A DNA stretch of 64,000 bases from Macrothele yani (taxonomy: Eukaryota > Arthropoda > Arachnida > Araneae > Macrothelidae): assembly GCA_039090855.1 (NCBI GenBank), contig CM076999.1:117489072-117553071 (forward strand), written 5' to 3'. Below the pieces are notes generated by a model. The model was given only the letters and a program-made list of their open reading frames with translations, had not been told where the DNA came from and did no database searches. Shown one piece after another: positions 23,346 to 35,972 of this stretch (the stretch's first letter is position 1; every line of letters begins with the position of its first letter). The position numbers and the translations under genes are program-made.

Positions 23346-26046
23346 CCGTAATCGTAAAAAAATTTCTAATAATTAACACCATTAAAAGTGTTTGCTGATT
23401 AGATTTAATTACAGGGTTCCCACGCAACCTGGAAAACCGGGAATTCTCAGGGAATTTGAAAATTGTTCCAAAAATCAGGGAAAACTCAGGGAAAATTGTG
23501 TTTTTCCGTAAAAATCAGGGAATTTTTTATCAGGGAACTATAAAGGCAGGGAATATTTTATTTTGCCAGAAAAATATTTTGTTTCAGACTTTTGTAAAAT
23601 ATATTTCTGTATTGCTAAGTTTTAAAATAATTCCGAGTTGTTTTATCCTTCGAGGCAACTCCGCAACCCACCCACCGATTAAAGTGCAGCTGTGCAGGGG
23701 AGTGCGTCTCTTTGCGGTTTCCTTGTCTCCAGATGATCTAAACTACAACCGAACAAACATACACGTCAAAGCGTGAAAGCAAGCCATTAATCACACACCG
23801 ATTTCGCAGGCTCTTATCTGCTGGAGTTCGCGAAGAGAGGCAGTCATTTGTTCCTGAGTAGGTGCCCCGGTTCTCTGCGTAGACTGGAAAAAAAAATTAT
23901 GAAGAAGCTATTTCCTCAATTTTTTAAATAACCGACTGAAATTTTTACAGTGGGCAAGATATATGAAAATAACGTTCCATTTTAAATTTCGCCGAAATTC
24001 ATTGGAAACTTTAGAAGTTGAGCTTTTTTTTTTTTTTCCCCTTTTGCATGTTCTACTTGTCTTTTATCCAACCGTACAAAACATTTTATTTTGCCGGATG
24101 TTGGTCATCCTAATAAATCCCCCCCCCTTCCCCTTCAACAGCAGTGTGGATGAATGTTGCAAATTGAGGGCACCTAATTTATTTTGAAAAAGGTTCTCAT
24201 ATCACTTACGAACTAAAGCTTCGCTTTCATAATTCTGTAGCAGATTTGGTATAGTTGGAAAAGTATGTACCTTCAAATGTTAGAACAGGGAAAATATTAT
24301 GAAATAGGAAATAGGAAGATTCTTCAAAGAGGGGGAAAGATTTTTTTTTTCATAGTACTTACGAGTATTTTGACAAAAAATATTTGAAAAATACCATGCA
24401 ATGAAGCTGGTACTATTGCATACCTACCATATTTCCCAGATTTCACGGCCGTTTTCTAGATTCGTTGTCTTCCGGTTTTACGGCCGGAAAGAGATTTTTT
24501 ATTGTCATATTTCTATTTCATAATGCATGAAGAAATTTATTTATAGCTATTTTAAGACGATATTCCAATTACTGCAAGAGCTGGCAGGTTGCGAAAAATA
24601 GGGTAGTCCGACGTCCGGAACCATAGATTTTCACATCTGGGTCATTCCACGCAAAATCGTCAGATATTGAAATAATTTTCCACCAACACATCTCCGATTC
24701 GTACGATTTTTTTTATTTTTATATTTTTACAGGTAGCTGCCTCCAAGTTATAAAAAAAACCCCTGAAAGTTTCAACTTTTTTGTTACTGATAGATTAGAA
24801 GATATTATTTTTTGAATTTTTGTGCATAGTAAAACCGTTTTCCGTAAAAACGCAAATATCTCCGTTATTTAGAATAAGAAATATAAAATTCATCATTCTC
24901 TCATTATTTTTGCCAAGGTTTCAGCTTTATATACATAGGGAAAAAAAAAAAATGCGAGAACAAAAGTTAGACGGGGTAGAAATTTTCTTGTAATCGTAAA
25001 TTCTTCTTCTTGCGTTGCTGCACCTCACAAGATTTGCACAAATTATTCATTTCACATCTTTACCCTCACATTGCCGAAAAAAAGAAAAAAAAATCTACCT
25101 AGTTACTACTGATGAAAATCTTTGCCGTGCGTGCTCTATTGGTTTCAGGTTTGTCAGTGCAGGCGCTAAAGCCTCTGTCTCCGTTTTGGATGACGTTATT
25201 TGTGGGGAGTTACTGCAAATGACCTGAGTGGGCTCCAGACCTTTCTCGCACTTTGCCTGATCAACATCGCACAAATGTATTGCCCTTCGTATAGATATTG
25301 TTAAGTATAAACACGCCACTCGGCGCAGGATGATAAATTATGTTGACAAAAAAGTGTTAGGAGGATTTTATGAGCACACATGCACACAAAACTTCCTATA
25401 ATTGTTTCCTGCACAAGTAATTTGACATAGCGTGGAAATGAACTGTGACCTGCTAGAAAAGTACAGTACTAATGTTTGCGTCACAAACGTAGCCAATCAA
25501 TTTTAAGACTTCCGGATTTTGGAAGTACTAATATGAATTGTAGCCTCTCGAGCAAAATGGTATTCCGTATTAACAGTTAGTTTTCCCACTTGTTGCTTCC
25601 ATTATTTTTTCTTTATTCCTGGGTTAAATTTTTTGCCGTTATGGCATTAGGATCTCTGTGTGCCAGCTTATTGGTTATGAAATTTAACAGCACAATGTCT
25701 AGATATCCTATGCTGCGTTATTTAGAAGCAAATAGCAGAGGTGCCAACTATTACGAATTGTCCGTAATTATTACGGTTTCGACTGTCAGATTACGGAACT
25801 ACGGACAGGTTGGAAGAATTACGAAATTCAGTGTGTTTTGGAGAATCTCAATTTTGTATCCTTTTTTGTTAAACCCTTTTAGTGCGACACTGCCGATTTG
25901 TCGGCCTTCGATTTTGATCCGCATATTTTCCGAATCCCACTGCGGATTTTGGTGTCTCAATGATCATATTATTTATCAATCATATCGTTTTGAAATGGAA
26001 TGTCCATGAATCATATCGTCAAACAGCGATATTATCAGAAGAATGG

Positions 26047-27503
26047 TACCGTAATTTTCATCGTATAATCCGCGGATTATCTGCTAAAAAAGTTAAAATT
26101 ATAGGTTTTGCGGATTATACTCTGATGCGGTTAACACGACGATTTAAAAAAAAGAAAAAAATATATATAAGACCTTCTGATTTAAAAAAATCTGCAGCGT
26201 GGTTGTGCAGGGAAGGATGTAATAATTGGAAAAGGAACTCCCTCGGAAGAATTTTCCTCAGTTCAGGAGTTTGTACGGAGCGGGGAGGAATGTCGTAACG
26301 AAAGATCAGGATAGTTGTAGGGAGGGACGGCAGGGGTCATTTTGATATTGTTGAGGAGAGCTCTGACTGTCGTGCCGGCTCTGTTTTTTGGCAAAAAGCC
26401 AAAGAAGTACGCACAGCGCTTGCTGCACGAACCTATGCGTTTCTCCTTTCGGATTTCATGTGCGCGACCTTGTATCTAGTTTGCTTTCGTTGTTTTGGCG
26501 AACGTCGCTGCTGCTGTTTTCCTTCATTGCTAATCATGATGTCTCTGAAAAGGAAACGTTTCAGTTACACTGCCGAATTTAAACTTGAAGTGGTGGACAG
26601 AATTGAGGATATGATCATGTCACTGCGCGATAGTTTTGAGGTCAGAACACAATCGTGCAGCAACATACGGAAAGCCTCTGTGTCGCGATCTAAAACATAA
26701 ACAAATCCGTTTGTAAATTCCGCGGGAGAATTCACAGAAGTTTTTTATTGGCCCACGTATAAGACGATCTCTGAACTCTGAAAGCAGGAATTCCTCCAAA
26801 AACTTTCGACTTATACGCGAGTACATACGGTATTTCTACAACTTGTTCTGTATCAGCCTTTCGTCATTGGCAGTGTAATGCAATACTCTGGAGCTACATC
26901 GGCGTAATCTATGGATGCCACACCCTTTATCTGTTCGGAGATAAAAATATAAAACAGTAACCTTTAAAAATGAATTTCTTCATTTAATAAAATAGTTTTT
27001 TCTCTTACTTCTTCGGACTCATTATGTGTTTCTGGAACGTGGAAAGAGCGACGTATTTATTTATTTACTGACGCCAAGTGTATTTGGAGGATTTTCATCT
27101 TGGATCTCGCCCTTTGGAATTAACTGTTATAATATATATAGCCAGTGCCGTTAATACCCACCAGATAGAGACGTCTCAGTAGCTGAGCCCATCTTATGGA
27201 TTTATGATGTCAGAAGCTGACTTAAAAATACACATAGCACCGTGGATTGTTGGCCACCGTGGTGTAAAGCTAAAGCGCTCGGTTAGATATCGAGAGATCC
27301 GTGGCTCAATTCCCCGGCGGCGGCTGAAAACAATTTTTCGGTTGCTATGTGTTTCTGGAATGTGGAAAGAACGATGTGTTTATGTGACCGACTGTTCTGT
27401 CGGAAATTCCACTTCTGATTCAACATCTATGATGTGCGGATTATACGGCGATTTTTTTCCTTAATGTTACAGTCTGCGGATAATACGACGAAAATTACGG
27501 GTA
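26047..27503 (+). mobile_element. Tigger-like element with SINE insertion, nested in C
   Basis: Left end TACCGTAATTTTCATCGTAT, right end ACGACGAAAATTACGGGTA. It is a reverse-complement relative of 1252-2417. A coding start at 26541 (MSLKRKRFSYTAEFKLEVVD) resembles the pogo HTH start of the Tigger at 14959 (RISYNARFKLKVV) but is truncated after about 50 residues. An inner Tigger end (TTATACGCGAGTACATACGG, ending 26831) follows. The composite structure is shared with 1252-2417, so it was mobile as such. Confidence 0.7.
27051..27343 (+). mobile_element. tRNA-like SINE insert flanked by about 38-bp direct repeats
   Basis: The segments 27022-27060 and 27344-27381 are near-identical (TATGTGTTTCTGGAA(C/T)GTGG, then AAAG and TTTAT). 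Between them, 27246-27330 looks like a tRNA: GGCCACCGTGGTGTAAAGC (A-box-like) and CGTGGCTCAATTCCCCGGCG (B-box-like). The sister copy at 1252-2417 lacks the insert. Confidence 0.5.
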
Positions 27504-27989
27504 ATATGCCGTAAGTGTCATTTTAAAAGAGTTTGCGCTTGCTATCGGTTCCCCACGCAATTTCTCCGTGTGACAGGAGAAAGGTTACTTTAGCCAAAAC
27601 TTTTCCTACTGCAGTTGAGGCAGGGCTGTTCACTTGGCATTGTTGGTGTTATTATAAGACGTCGTACTGTCGGAAATCACTTTTTCGAGCCCCGTTCGAA
27701 GTGCAATAACGATCAACTCGTAGCAATGCGTGGTCCCGCGATGACGGATGTTTATATTTCTTGCAGACTTTCGCCGTGCGGGAGAACGAAGTGCGGTGTT
27801 TTATTACTAGAAGCTCTTCACATTATTCATTTCTGTTTCCCAAACAAACAGACACAATCGCAGAACTCCGTGAATTACGAATCCCCCTCTTTTTCCAAAC
27901 TCGTGTTAGCAGAGGATGACTTTATTGACAGCTTGTTCCTCAGACTAGCAGACGTGCTTTTTCCTACTGCATGAAATTTTTTTCTAAGG

Positions 27990-28430
27990 TTTTTGAAATG
28001 GCTTGTAGTGAGAGTGAAAGTTTGCCAAGTGATGGTGATGATTTTGAATCATCTGAGAGTGATATTGGCCAAGCAACATCAAGCCAGAAAACTAGCCACA
28101 CTGCCATGCACACCATATCTTCTTCAGAAGGTGAAGATCTTCATAGTGAATCTTCAGATCATGAAAGTTCTGAAAGTGAATGGGAGGATGTAATAGAGGA
28201 AGTGATGAACAACCTCAGCATCCTTTTGATTGTCATGAAATGCAGGGGCCCAAACATGCTCCTGCAACTGATGTGGCACCTATTGCATATTTTTACTTGT
28301 TTTTTACCAATTTCATCCTTGGAATTATCGTTTCTGAAACAAATAAATATGCAAAGAGGTTTCTCCAGGAACATCCAAATCTTTCTCCCAAATCTTGAGC
28401 AAGGAAATGGAAAATGCTGAAATAAAGGTT
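27990..28430 (+). pseudogene. piggyBac-type transposase N-terminal fragment
   Basis: A Ser/Glu/Asp-rich N-terminus (MACSESESLPSDGDDFESSE at 28001) leads, after a frameshift near 28170, into HAPATDVAPIAYFYLFFTNF and ILGIIVSETNKYA. The latter is the conserved piggyBac entry block (P-x-x-x-F-x-L-F-F-T...I-V-x-E-T-N-x-Y-A). The DDD catalytic core is absent; the match stops near 28420. It could be an exon-like piece of a larger decayed element. Assignment rests on one motif block. Confidence 0.65.
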
Positions 28431-28493
28431 TTGCGTGCCTTCTAATATGAGAGTAATCAGTAGCCCATGTAGGAGGAGATGAGATGAGATGAG

Positions 28494-29050
28494 ATGATTG
28501 CCGAAGGCATATCCAGTCAAAACAAACACCAGGATTGTGTAAAATTAAAGACTCGATCAAAGCCTTTGGATAATTTTTTTGCAAAAACGAATGAAAATAG
28601 CGTGATAAATGCTGAATTGCCGTTTACTGCAATCGTTGTGGAACATAACCTACCTATAGCAAGCTGTGATCATACTGGTCGCTTCTTTCATGCTATGTTC
28701 CCAGACTCTGATATTGATGAAGCTGGATATCCTTGAGCAGATGTGGCATGGAATGAAATATCTAAGATGAAGGATTCATCTGGCCTTCCAAAGTATTCTG
28801 CATTGCCTAAACTAATGTTGGCAATATTGATTATCCCTCACAGCAATTCCTCTACGTAGAGAATATTTAGTATAGTAAGGAAAAACCTCACGTACTTTTG
28901 CCCAACAATGAGCACCAAAACATATTAAGTGCCTTTCTTGTACAGAAAAGTAAAGCATTTTCCTCAGGTGAGCTGTGTTATAAAAAGTTTTCTGAAAAAG
29001 AATATACCACTGCAAAACAAGCAACAAGGGAGTTTTTATGTCAGCAATGA
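28494..29050 (+). pseudogene. hAT transposase fragments
   Basis: The first part (28494-28736) contains FTAIVVEHNLPIASCDHTGR and FFHAMFPDSDID, a block common near the start of the hAT catalytic region (HNLPF...F...MFPDS). After a gap the frame gives LPKYSALPKLMLAILIIPHS, a stop, then RIFSIVRKNLTYF, the C-terminal dimerisation block. The middle of the protein, with two catalytic Asp residues, is deleted. It probably is the transposase of element C. Confidence 0.7.
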
Positions 29051-29375
29051 CATGAGGTAAGTACAATATTGATAAATTAATTTAATTTTTTTTTTTGTGA
29101 GGATAGTGTAAACATATAAAGTTATTACACATTTCACGCATTAATTTCTCATGAAATACCCATTCCACGCATAAGCGATGAGGCTTCGTATGGTGATTAC
29201 CGATAGGCACCTCATACAAGTATTACAGGTTACACCGTAATACTATAATATTGTCCTTAACTTTGAAAAAAAAATGGCGTGTTACATTACTGAAAGTTTG
29301 TGTTTGATTACTGAAACATTACTGAAAAATCCCCTATTGATTACTGATGCGTTCTGCTAGAGGTTGGCCCCTCTG

Positions 29376-30026
29376 AAATAGCATAGATTCAATGTTCTCA
29401 TTGCCAAGTGCAAGAACTAACTTTAGCTAAAATAATTACAATTTTGATTTTTAAATGTCAGCAGTATTTTCCCTGATTGCTAGAAATTGTTGGGATGGTA
29501 CTGGCACACGTTTTTCCTCAGACGCAGAAATGCTGTCACGATTTCTGTTCTCTCTCTCTTCTTTTTTTATTTTTTAATAACTGTTTTACTTTGCTTTGTC
29601 TTTAAAGATTCTAAGTAAATTCCAATAGAAAATACAAATTGTTAGATCGATTTGTTAGAACCGCTCTAACAAAATGTTAAGAGACTGTCAGACACTCACC
29701 ATTTTATCATTCCCATTAGACTTCATTTTCAGCAAAAGTTTGTTTAATATTTATGTTAAATAAGCACTTAAAGGATTAAAGCTTCAGCATTGTATCATTT
29801 AAGGGCAATTTATTCTCTTCAGTCACAATTCTCCCAGCTTGCATTTTTAAGCCTAACTGGAACTCTAAATGTTGTGAGTTGTTTAAAATGTTATTTATAT
29901 ACTTGTGTGCACTTAAAATACAGATAAATCAGTTGTATAATTTCACCTAATCGATTGAAATATTTCATTATATGTAGAATTTAAATTAAGTCTTTGTTCA
30001 AATATTCTTTAAAACATGTAAATACA
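29376..30026. other. Body of element B, right part
   Basis: AT-rich, no gene recognised. It continues after the SINE (30250-31090), where short ORFs have no recognisable family. Confidence 0.4.
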
Positions 30027-30248
30027 TGGTTTGCCACCTCGGTGGTGCAGTGGTCTAAGCTCTGGCTTCTGACTATTCGTCCAAGTGAGCCTGGATTCAA
30101 GTCCCAGATGAGGTATGGGTGGTGTGTTTCTCTTACGGCGCTGGCTCTCCTTCTTCGTGAAGCCAATGGTCCTAAATTAGGGATGGGCGGATGACTGTTT
30201 ATAGCCCAACAAATTGCTGATGGTGGTTGTTAAACCTGAAACAAAAAA
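30027..30248 (+). mobile_element. tRNA-derived SINE, copy 1
   Basis: tRNA-like head (GTGGTGCAGTGGTCTAAGC A box; GGATTCAAGTCCCAG degenerate B box). The body contains TACGGCGCTGGCTCTC and AATTAGGGATGGGCGGATGA. The end is TTATAGCCCA...GGTGGTTGTTAAACCT followed by an A-rich tail. Older than the copy at 50317, judging by substitutions in the B box. Confidence 0.85.
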
Positions 30249-31559
30249 ATAAGACATGATTTTGTTAAATATTATGTAAAATTTATGTTAAATACACTCA
30301 TTTTTGTAACTATAAAGTAATTTGGGAAAATGAAAGTTATTTATCCTTTATATTCCATATTTTCTGTTTATCTTTATGGACTGTATAATCGGGACATTCA
30401 TTATGTGGTGTCTTTTTAATTCTCCCTCATATGTGAGATGAACATAACATTATCAGTATTAATTTCAGGTAAGCAATTATTTGCAATTACAGCCTGTCTA
30501 GAATTTGATAAATCTTGCTTTCAATACATTACATTATTCCTTAATTCTCTAAAAATTATCAAAACTGAATTTAAAAAATTGCCTGTTGACATTGCTGTTC
30601 TATTCGATTTCTGCAGATAGTTTGCTTCATATTTTGTAACATGGAGCAATTAGGCACAATGGCCTGGTACACTTTTGCTTGGAGAAACACATCACAAGAG
30701 AACCACTTAAACAATGGATCAAAGCCCTTTGTTGGTTGATTCTCTTTCGACATTTCTCTGAGCAGGAGCCCATTCGGTCATTAAGCTTATCTACACTGTG
30801 CTATAAAAGAAAGGAAAACAAACTATTCAACATACAGATTTTTTCTTACATATGATCTGTTTCTACGGAAATGTATTAACAAATTCTACATAGGCAGTAT
30901 ACCACTTATGTTCAGAAAATATCATGGAATTATGGTACCAAAAATAATATGCCTCATGCATTTAATTGTTATTAAAAAAAAGGCAGGTAATTGTATAAAG
31001 GACAGTTATTTAAAGAATTAACAAATGTATGCGTTCGTAAGGAACGCAAGAATGTAAGGAAATGCAACAATTTGTCGCAATGTGATTTGATTTGCCGCTC
31101 TGGAAAAACTCTCAGGACCACCTGGAAAACCTGGAAAAGTCAGGGTATTTTTTTCTACTTTTGAGTGGGAACCCTGAATTAGTTTCTCAATAAAATTTTG
31201 ATGTAGGGAAAAAATCCCTACATTCTCATTATCAAGAATTTATATAGCTGAAATAAGCTTAAAAAATTATCAGCATGCGTCGTGTTGCAATTTTTATATC
31301 TGAGTGTTACGTTTTTGGTTCTGAGAGGTTGGCAGGTCTGTAACTATAATAATAATAATGCTGGTTAAAAACAATTTTGAATGCCCCGCCTGCCCCTTAT
31401 CCTGCAGCTTGATGTTTGGGATATTAACATCCATTAATGTACTGTTTGAATTGGTGCATTTGAACTTGTTTTGGTGTTAGACCACTGTTAAAGCAACCTT
31501 CTCCAGTTTTATGTATCTTCTATTAATGTATTTGGCTGGTTTATAAAAGATCACTGATA

Positions 31560-32788
31560 TATGCATGGTTGTTCAGAATAATATGACCACCTACCTAATA
31601 ATGGGAATAATCACCCTTGGCCCAGATGACAGTGCCGAGACGGCATGGCGTGGACGCATTGAGGCCCCTGGAAGGTTGCTCGAGGCACACATGCCCATTT
31701 GGACTGCAACAGAGCATGGAGGTCCTGGAGGTGATGTAGTTGTAGGTTGGCATGCTGAACCTGTTGATCCAAATAGTCCCTTAAGTGCTCTATGGGATTG
31801 AGGTCAGGTGATTTTGCCGGCATAGGGAGAACAGAGACATTGTTGTCCTGTTCCTGGAACCAGTCACGCAGCGCTTTAGCGACATGACAAGGTGCATTGG
31901 CTTGTTGGTAGACACCATCACCACCAGGGTAAACAAACATCCAACATGAAGGGAAGCATATGATCAGCAAGGATGGACAGGTAGCCATTTGCTTTTAGGG
32001 ACCCATCCAGTGTTATCAACAGTCCCCGGTCATACTAGGAAAACATCTCTCAGGCGTGCACACTGCCACACCTGGGACGTACTTGACCAACAAGCGTGTC
32101 CAGGTGTTGGTTCTCGTTGTCTGACGCTGCATTCACCACTGTCGGTCACTTCTGTGGAGTAGAAATCTCGATTCATTGGAGAAGGTAACCTTTTCCCACT
32201 CTTCCACTGTCCAATGACTGTAGTCCCATGCGAACTACAGACATCGCTGCCTATGGATCTGAGTTAACATGAGCGCCTTAATGCAGCATCGACTCCTGAG
32301 ACCCATGAGTAACAGGGTTTGCTCTGCTATTATCAGGGACATGTACAGTATGGGTTCCGCAGCGTTCATTTGTGTGGTCAAACTGTTGCATGTCGATTGC
32401 CCTTTACCAGTCAACGAAGGCAGCATTCTCCTCTGGGGTCAATGGTGCTCCTTTGGTGCTCCACAGTTATGATGTTGGGAGGTACTTGGTGTGCCAGTGG
32501 TCCATTCTTGGTACAGTACATCCTTACTACAGCACCTCACGAACAGCCCACAGTGTGTGCTGTTTCTAGGATCCTTCCACTCTTGGCTCGGTAGCTCATG
32601 ATCATTCCTTTTTGAACGTCCATCAAATCACTACCTCTGTCCATTGTGTTTACATAACTCACTATGTCTCATCTGTCCTGGCCAGACTCGTAAATCTTCA
32701 TGTGGTCGACCTTGTCACATGCACCCTGTGACACGGCTGGGTGGATACCTGTGATTCCGGGAGATGTCATATTATTCTGATATGACTG
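31560..32788 (-). mobile_element. Tc1-type transposon, split by the LTR element
   Basis: Left end TATGCATGGTTGTTCAGAAT with AATATGACC; the right end has CATATTATTCTGATATGACTG up to 32788. The last bases lie at 43601-43610, beyond the LTR retrotransposon. The minus strand at 31988-31611 carries transposase C-terminus: PCHVAKALRDWFQEQDNNVS, then PAKSPDLNPIEHL with the catalytic E. The second-D block is degenerate (QQANAPCH for QDNAPCH) and the N-terminal half is unreadable, so it is dead. Confidence 0.82.
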
Positions 32789-35700
32789 TGATACGACGTG
32801 GTTTGGTTGTTAAGATATTATTCTATTACGATGATGAACTTACTTCTGAAAAAAAACGCAAATATTACCAATTTTATTTTTAAAAGAAGAAAATGGCCGG
32901 TGATCAATCTAGGGACCCCAATTAAGAATTTTTTTTTTTCAACGACTAACACCCCAGGTACGATCCTTAAAAACTCCCTGTAAATGGAAGGTGATTCCAC
33001 CACCACCGACAAGAGAAATTCACATACGACACAAAATAATTTGATTAAGCATATGTTCCAGGTTAACTATAAATTTATTTTGTGCTCCCAGGCACAGGTT
33101 GGAAAAACACTTGATACAAGGAAACTTTAGGTGGCTAGGCCAAATAAAAAAGAATTTAGCTATGAATTTTAGAGTCCAGAGTATGTTGACAGTCCTAAAT
33201 AATCCTCTCAGAAACCCTGGTCTGCAAACCAAGTAGTTTTCACCTGTGTGGTTTAGAGGATGAAGGAGGTAAGTGGCACAATTTGGTTACCAGCCTGCCT
33301 TACAAAAAAATCTTTAAAGAATGTGATCATTCACTCAAAAGAGTGCTAAGAGCTTAATGCTCGATGTGCATATCTGATAACTGGTTGAACCTTGAGCTAA
33401 ATGCTCTTTACAATTTAGATTTAGATGGTTAAGAGTGACATTTTATTCTTTTTTTTTTTTTTTACAACACACTGATTTTGATCAGTTACCTGGAAAAACC
33501 TCTTTCTTACTTTACAGTACAGAAAAACCAAACAAACAAAAATGTCAAGTCACTTTCCTCTCATTTGAGCTAACAAAAAAAACCCCTGTTCTAACAGGAA
33601 ACCTAATTAATATATTTCAATCCATTTCTTTGGTCACTGGCATTAACTAGACATTTTTACAAAAAAAAAAAAAAAATTACACAATGACATATTACATTTT
33701 TGGTTCTGGCCAGACCATTAATTCCAAACATACATTTGCATTTCTCTATTTTCCTCCCATTTTTATTTCACCTTCCCCCCATTTTTTCTCTCACCCCTGA
33801 ATTTTAACCTTTTACATCATTCCATTTCTGATCAAGACACATACATTTTTTTTTTTTTCAATTTTAGGTGGTACTCATTTTTTTTCTCTTTGTTTCTCCT
33901 CCTCCTTAAATTTTCCTTTTGATGCCGAATTGGGAAATTGGTGTTTGTGCTGTCGCTACGAGAGCCGGCACGCCGTGGAAACGGGGCCTGATGCACTTAT
34001 GATGATATGGTAGGATTTTCCCTCTTCTCCTTCCTTTCTTTTATTCCGTTTTTTTTTCTTACTTACTCCCGATGCCGGCCTTTGAGGAGACTTTCTCTCT
34101 CTCACACGGCGACAGGCGGCAGCGATGTTACCGAGCGAGTTACGAGGCGTAATGCCCGCTAGTGCCTCGGGACGATGTCAAGCACAGAAAAGAAAAGGAT
34201 CGTTCCTACCGTTCTTGGGCCATCGCGGCCGCACGAGGGTTACGGCAGTTTCGGCATCCGGACGTCCGTCCTCCCCTCCTTTTACTTGATTTTTTTTTCT
34301 TTTTTTTATTGTGGGACTCTCCCTTACGAAGTCTGGTATCGAAGTGTGTAGCAGCACGCAAAAATTCTCCGCTCCCTCGCCGAATCCCTTGCGCACGCGC
34401 CCGAAATGGCGGAAGGCAATTGGCCCGAAGTTAAGTCAGAAGGCGGAGAGAAAGACGCAATTCCCAGAAATCGCTGGCTTGAACTTTGACCCACGAAAAC
34501 GGGCGCTGCGGTGAACCTCGCAGAATTCCGCCCAAATCCTGGACGTGTTCCATGTGCCAAGCGAAAAATGCCTTCTCGAAGTAAACAAGAGCATAAATAA
34601 ATCGGACTTTCTGCACTGGTAAAGCTGGGAAAACGTCCTCCCAGATGCCATTCTACGAATTTATCGCTTTTAGAAAAGCGACACCAGAACTGTAGCCATT
34701 TTCGTTCTTTCTTTCTGAACAAAGACTTTTTAGAGACCACCTTTACAAAAATTCATTAAACAAATTAATAACATTAACGAACATCGTTACAACTTCGTAA
34801 CGCATAAAAATCCAATTCTCTCTAGCTACAGAGTACGACGATCGGAATTACGAAAAAATAGCGTAACGCATAGCGATGTGTTATTTTGCCCTGAAGCATT
34901 AAGCCACAATTTTATTCTTTTACTAAATGACTATTAAATATCATTGACGATAGCGCACGCGCCAATTAATTCTGAAAGTCACTTCGTTACGGAGCGATCG
35001 CCGACCCGCTTTTTCTATCAGTCGCTGAATTATACTATCACTAGTTAATACCAAGTAAGATTCATACTAAAACCAACTAAATATTAATACTAAGCAAGAT
35101 TTTAATTACGAAAGGTTACTAAATTAAGCCCGATACACCCAACGACGATTTTAATACACGCTACTGACATATGGCATAAACACGCGATTTTCTCATTAGA
35201 TACCACTACATTAAGATAAAATACTTCAAACACTACATGTTTACAAATTACTCTTCCATTATTAAAGCTTACATAATAATACAATAAAAGAAATCGCGAT
35301 AACGACGGTAAATACGGAACTACAACCTTACAATTTTTCTTTTTATCGCTACGTTATCCCGACGATCAATAACGCCCGAGCCGCGGCGTCGCCGATAATT
35401 TTAAACTGATACATCTAACACTATACATATATAAACTGCACTATACACTTAAGAAACTAAGGCAAATCAATTCATATACACTACATCATATACTGCACTA
35501 AAATAAACTTCACTATATCTCTTCCCTGAAAGTAAACAGTGCACTAAAAAAATGCAATGGAAGGAAGAAAAAAACATTGCATGGAAGAACAACAAAAAAA
35601 CCAGCAATATAGCATGATGTCAAACTTCCTTAAATCTACTTCCCAGCTAGTTACACATCCCTTAACTAGAAACAGACATCACAAGGCTATTTTACTTAGA

Positions 35701-35972
35701 CCTATTCACATAAATTTAACTACATACACAGAGATCAACACTTCACAGAGAAATCAGAAAGAAAATAAAATAAATGAAAAAAATTTACTTGATTTTTTTT
35801 GACTCTTAAATCTATTTTTTTTTTTTTTAACTCCCTCCTTGCCAAAGGAATTTGAGATCATCTCATGACAAAAAATCTCACTCTCATTGAGAGTGCGTGG
35901 ATCTGGTGATGGTTTTCAGATCCAAAAATATTGGCCCATTAATTTAGAGATCGGAAAAACGTCAACAGATCA
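32789..35972 (-). repeat. 3' LTR (3184 bp)
   Basis: Same sequence as 40420-43600. It contains long homopolymers (T at 33451, A at 33661, T at 33848) and a GC-richer zone at 33920-34680 with NotI-like GCGGCCGC. An A-rich 3' third follows. Short ORFs inside occur in both copies and show indel frameshifts between them, so I regard none as a gene. Confidence 0.92.

Larger units (their letters stand above)
25737..29375 (+). mobile_element. Element C (hAT-like), 6-bp TSD, inserted in B
   Basis: Left end CAGAGGTGCCAACTATTACG and right end AGGTTGGCCCCTCTG are inverted. The flanks carry AAATAG on both sides (25731-25736 and 29376-29381). hAT C-terminal coding sequence at 28797-29050 lies in the same orientation near the right end, consistent with C being a hAT. 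A Tigger-like element (26047-27503) and a piggyBac fragment (about 27990-28420) interrupt it. Confidence 0.72.
23415..31175. mobile_element. Element B (CAGGGTTCCCAC ends), inserted in A
   Basis: Left end CAGGGTTCCCACGC at 23415, right end GTGGGAACCCTG near 31174. The flanks share AATTA (5 bp). The subterminal parts repeat words such as CTGGAAAACC and TCAGGGAA. The left 1.3 kb is duplicated at 62753-64000, so the family is repeated in this window. B contains nested element C and a SINE. Superfamily is uncertain; hAT is plausible from the CAGGG ends. Confidence 0.65.
22518..31340. mobile_element. Outer element A of a nested cluster (ACAGACCTGCCAAC ends)
   Basis: Left end ACAGACCTGCCAAC at about 22518 and right end GTTGGCAGGTCTGT at about 31340 are inverted. 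AT-rich (ATA)n flanks lie on both sides, so the TSD is ambiguous. Only about 0.9 kb at the left and 0.17 kb at the right belong to A; the rest is element B inserted into it. A's visible body is the repeat tract at 22640-23345. Confidence 0.6.

Noticed and set aside
34162..34740. Arg/Pro-rich ORFs in a GC-richer zone, repeated at 41647-42353, resembling a gene.
   Set aside because: They lie inside the two LTRs, and indels between the copies shift the frames, so they are not under coding constraint.
35557..35802. Identical 81-residue ORF at 35557-35802 and 43187-43432.
   Set aside because: Identity comes from the duplicated LTR. The composition is that of A-rich noncoding sequence.
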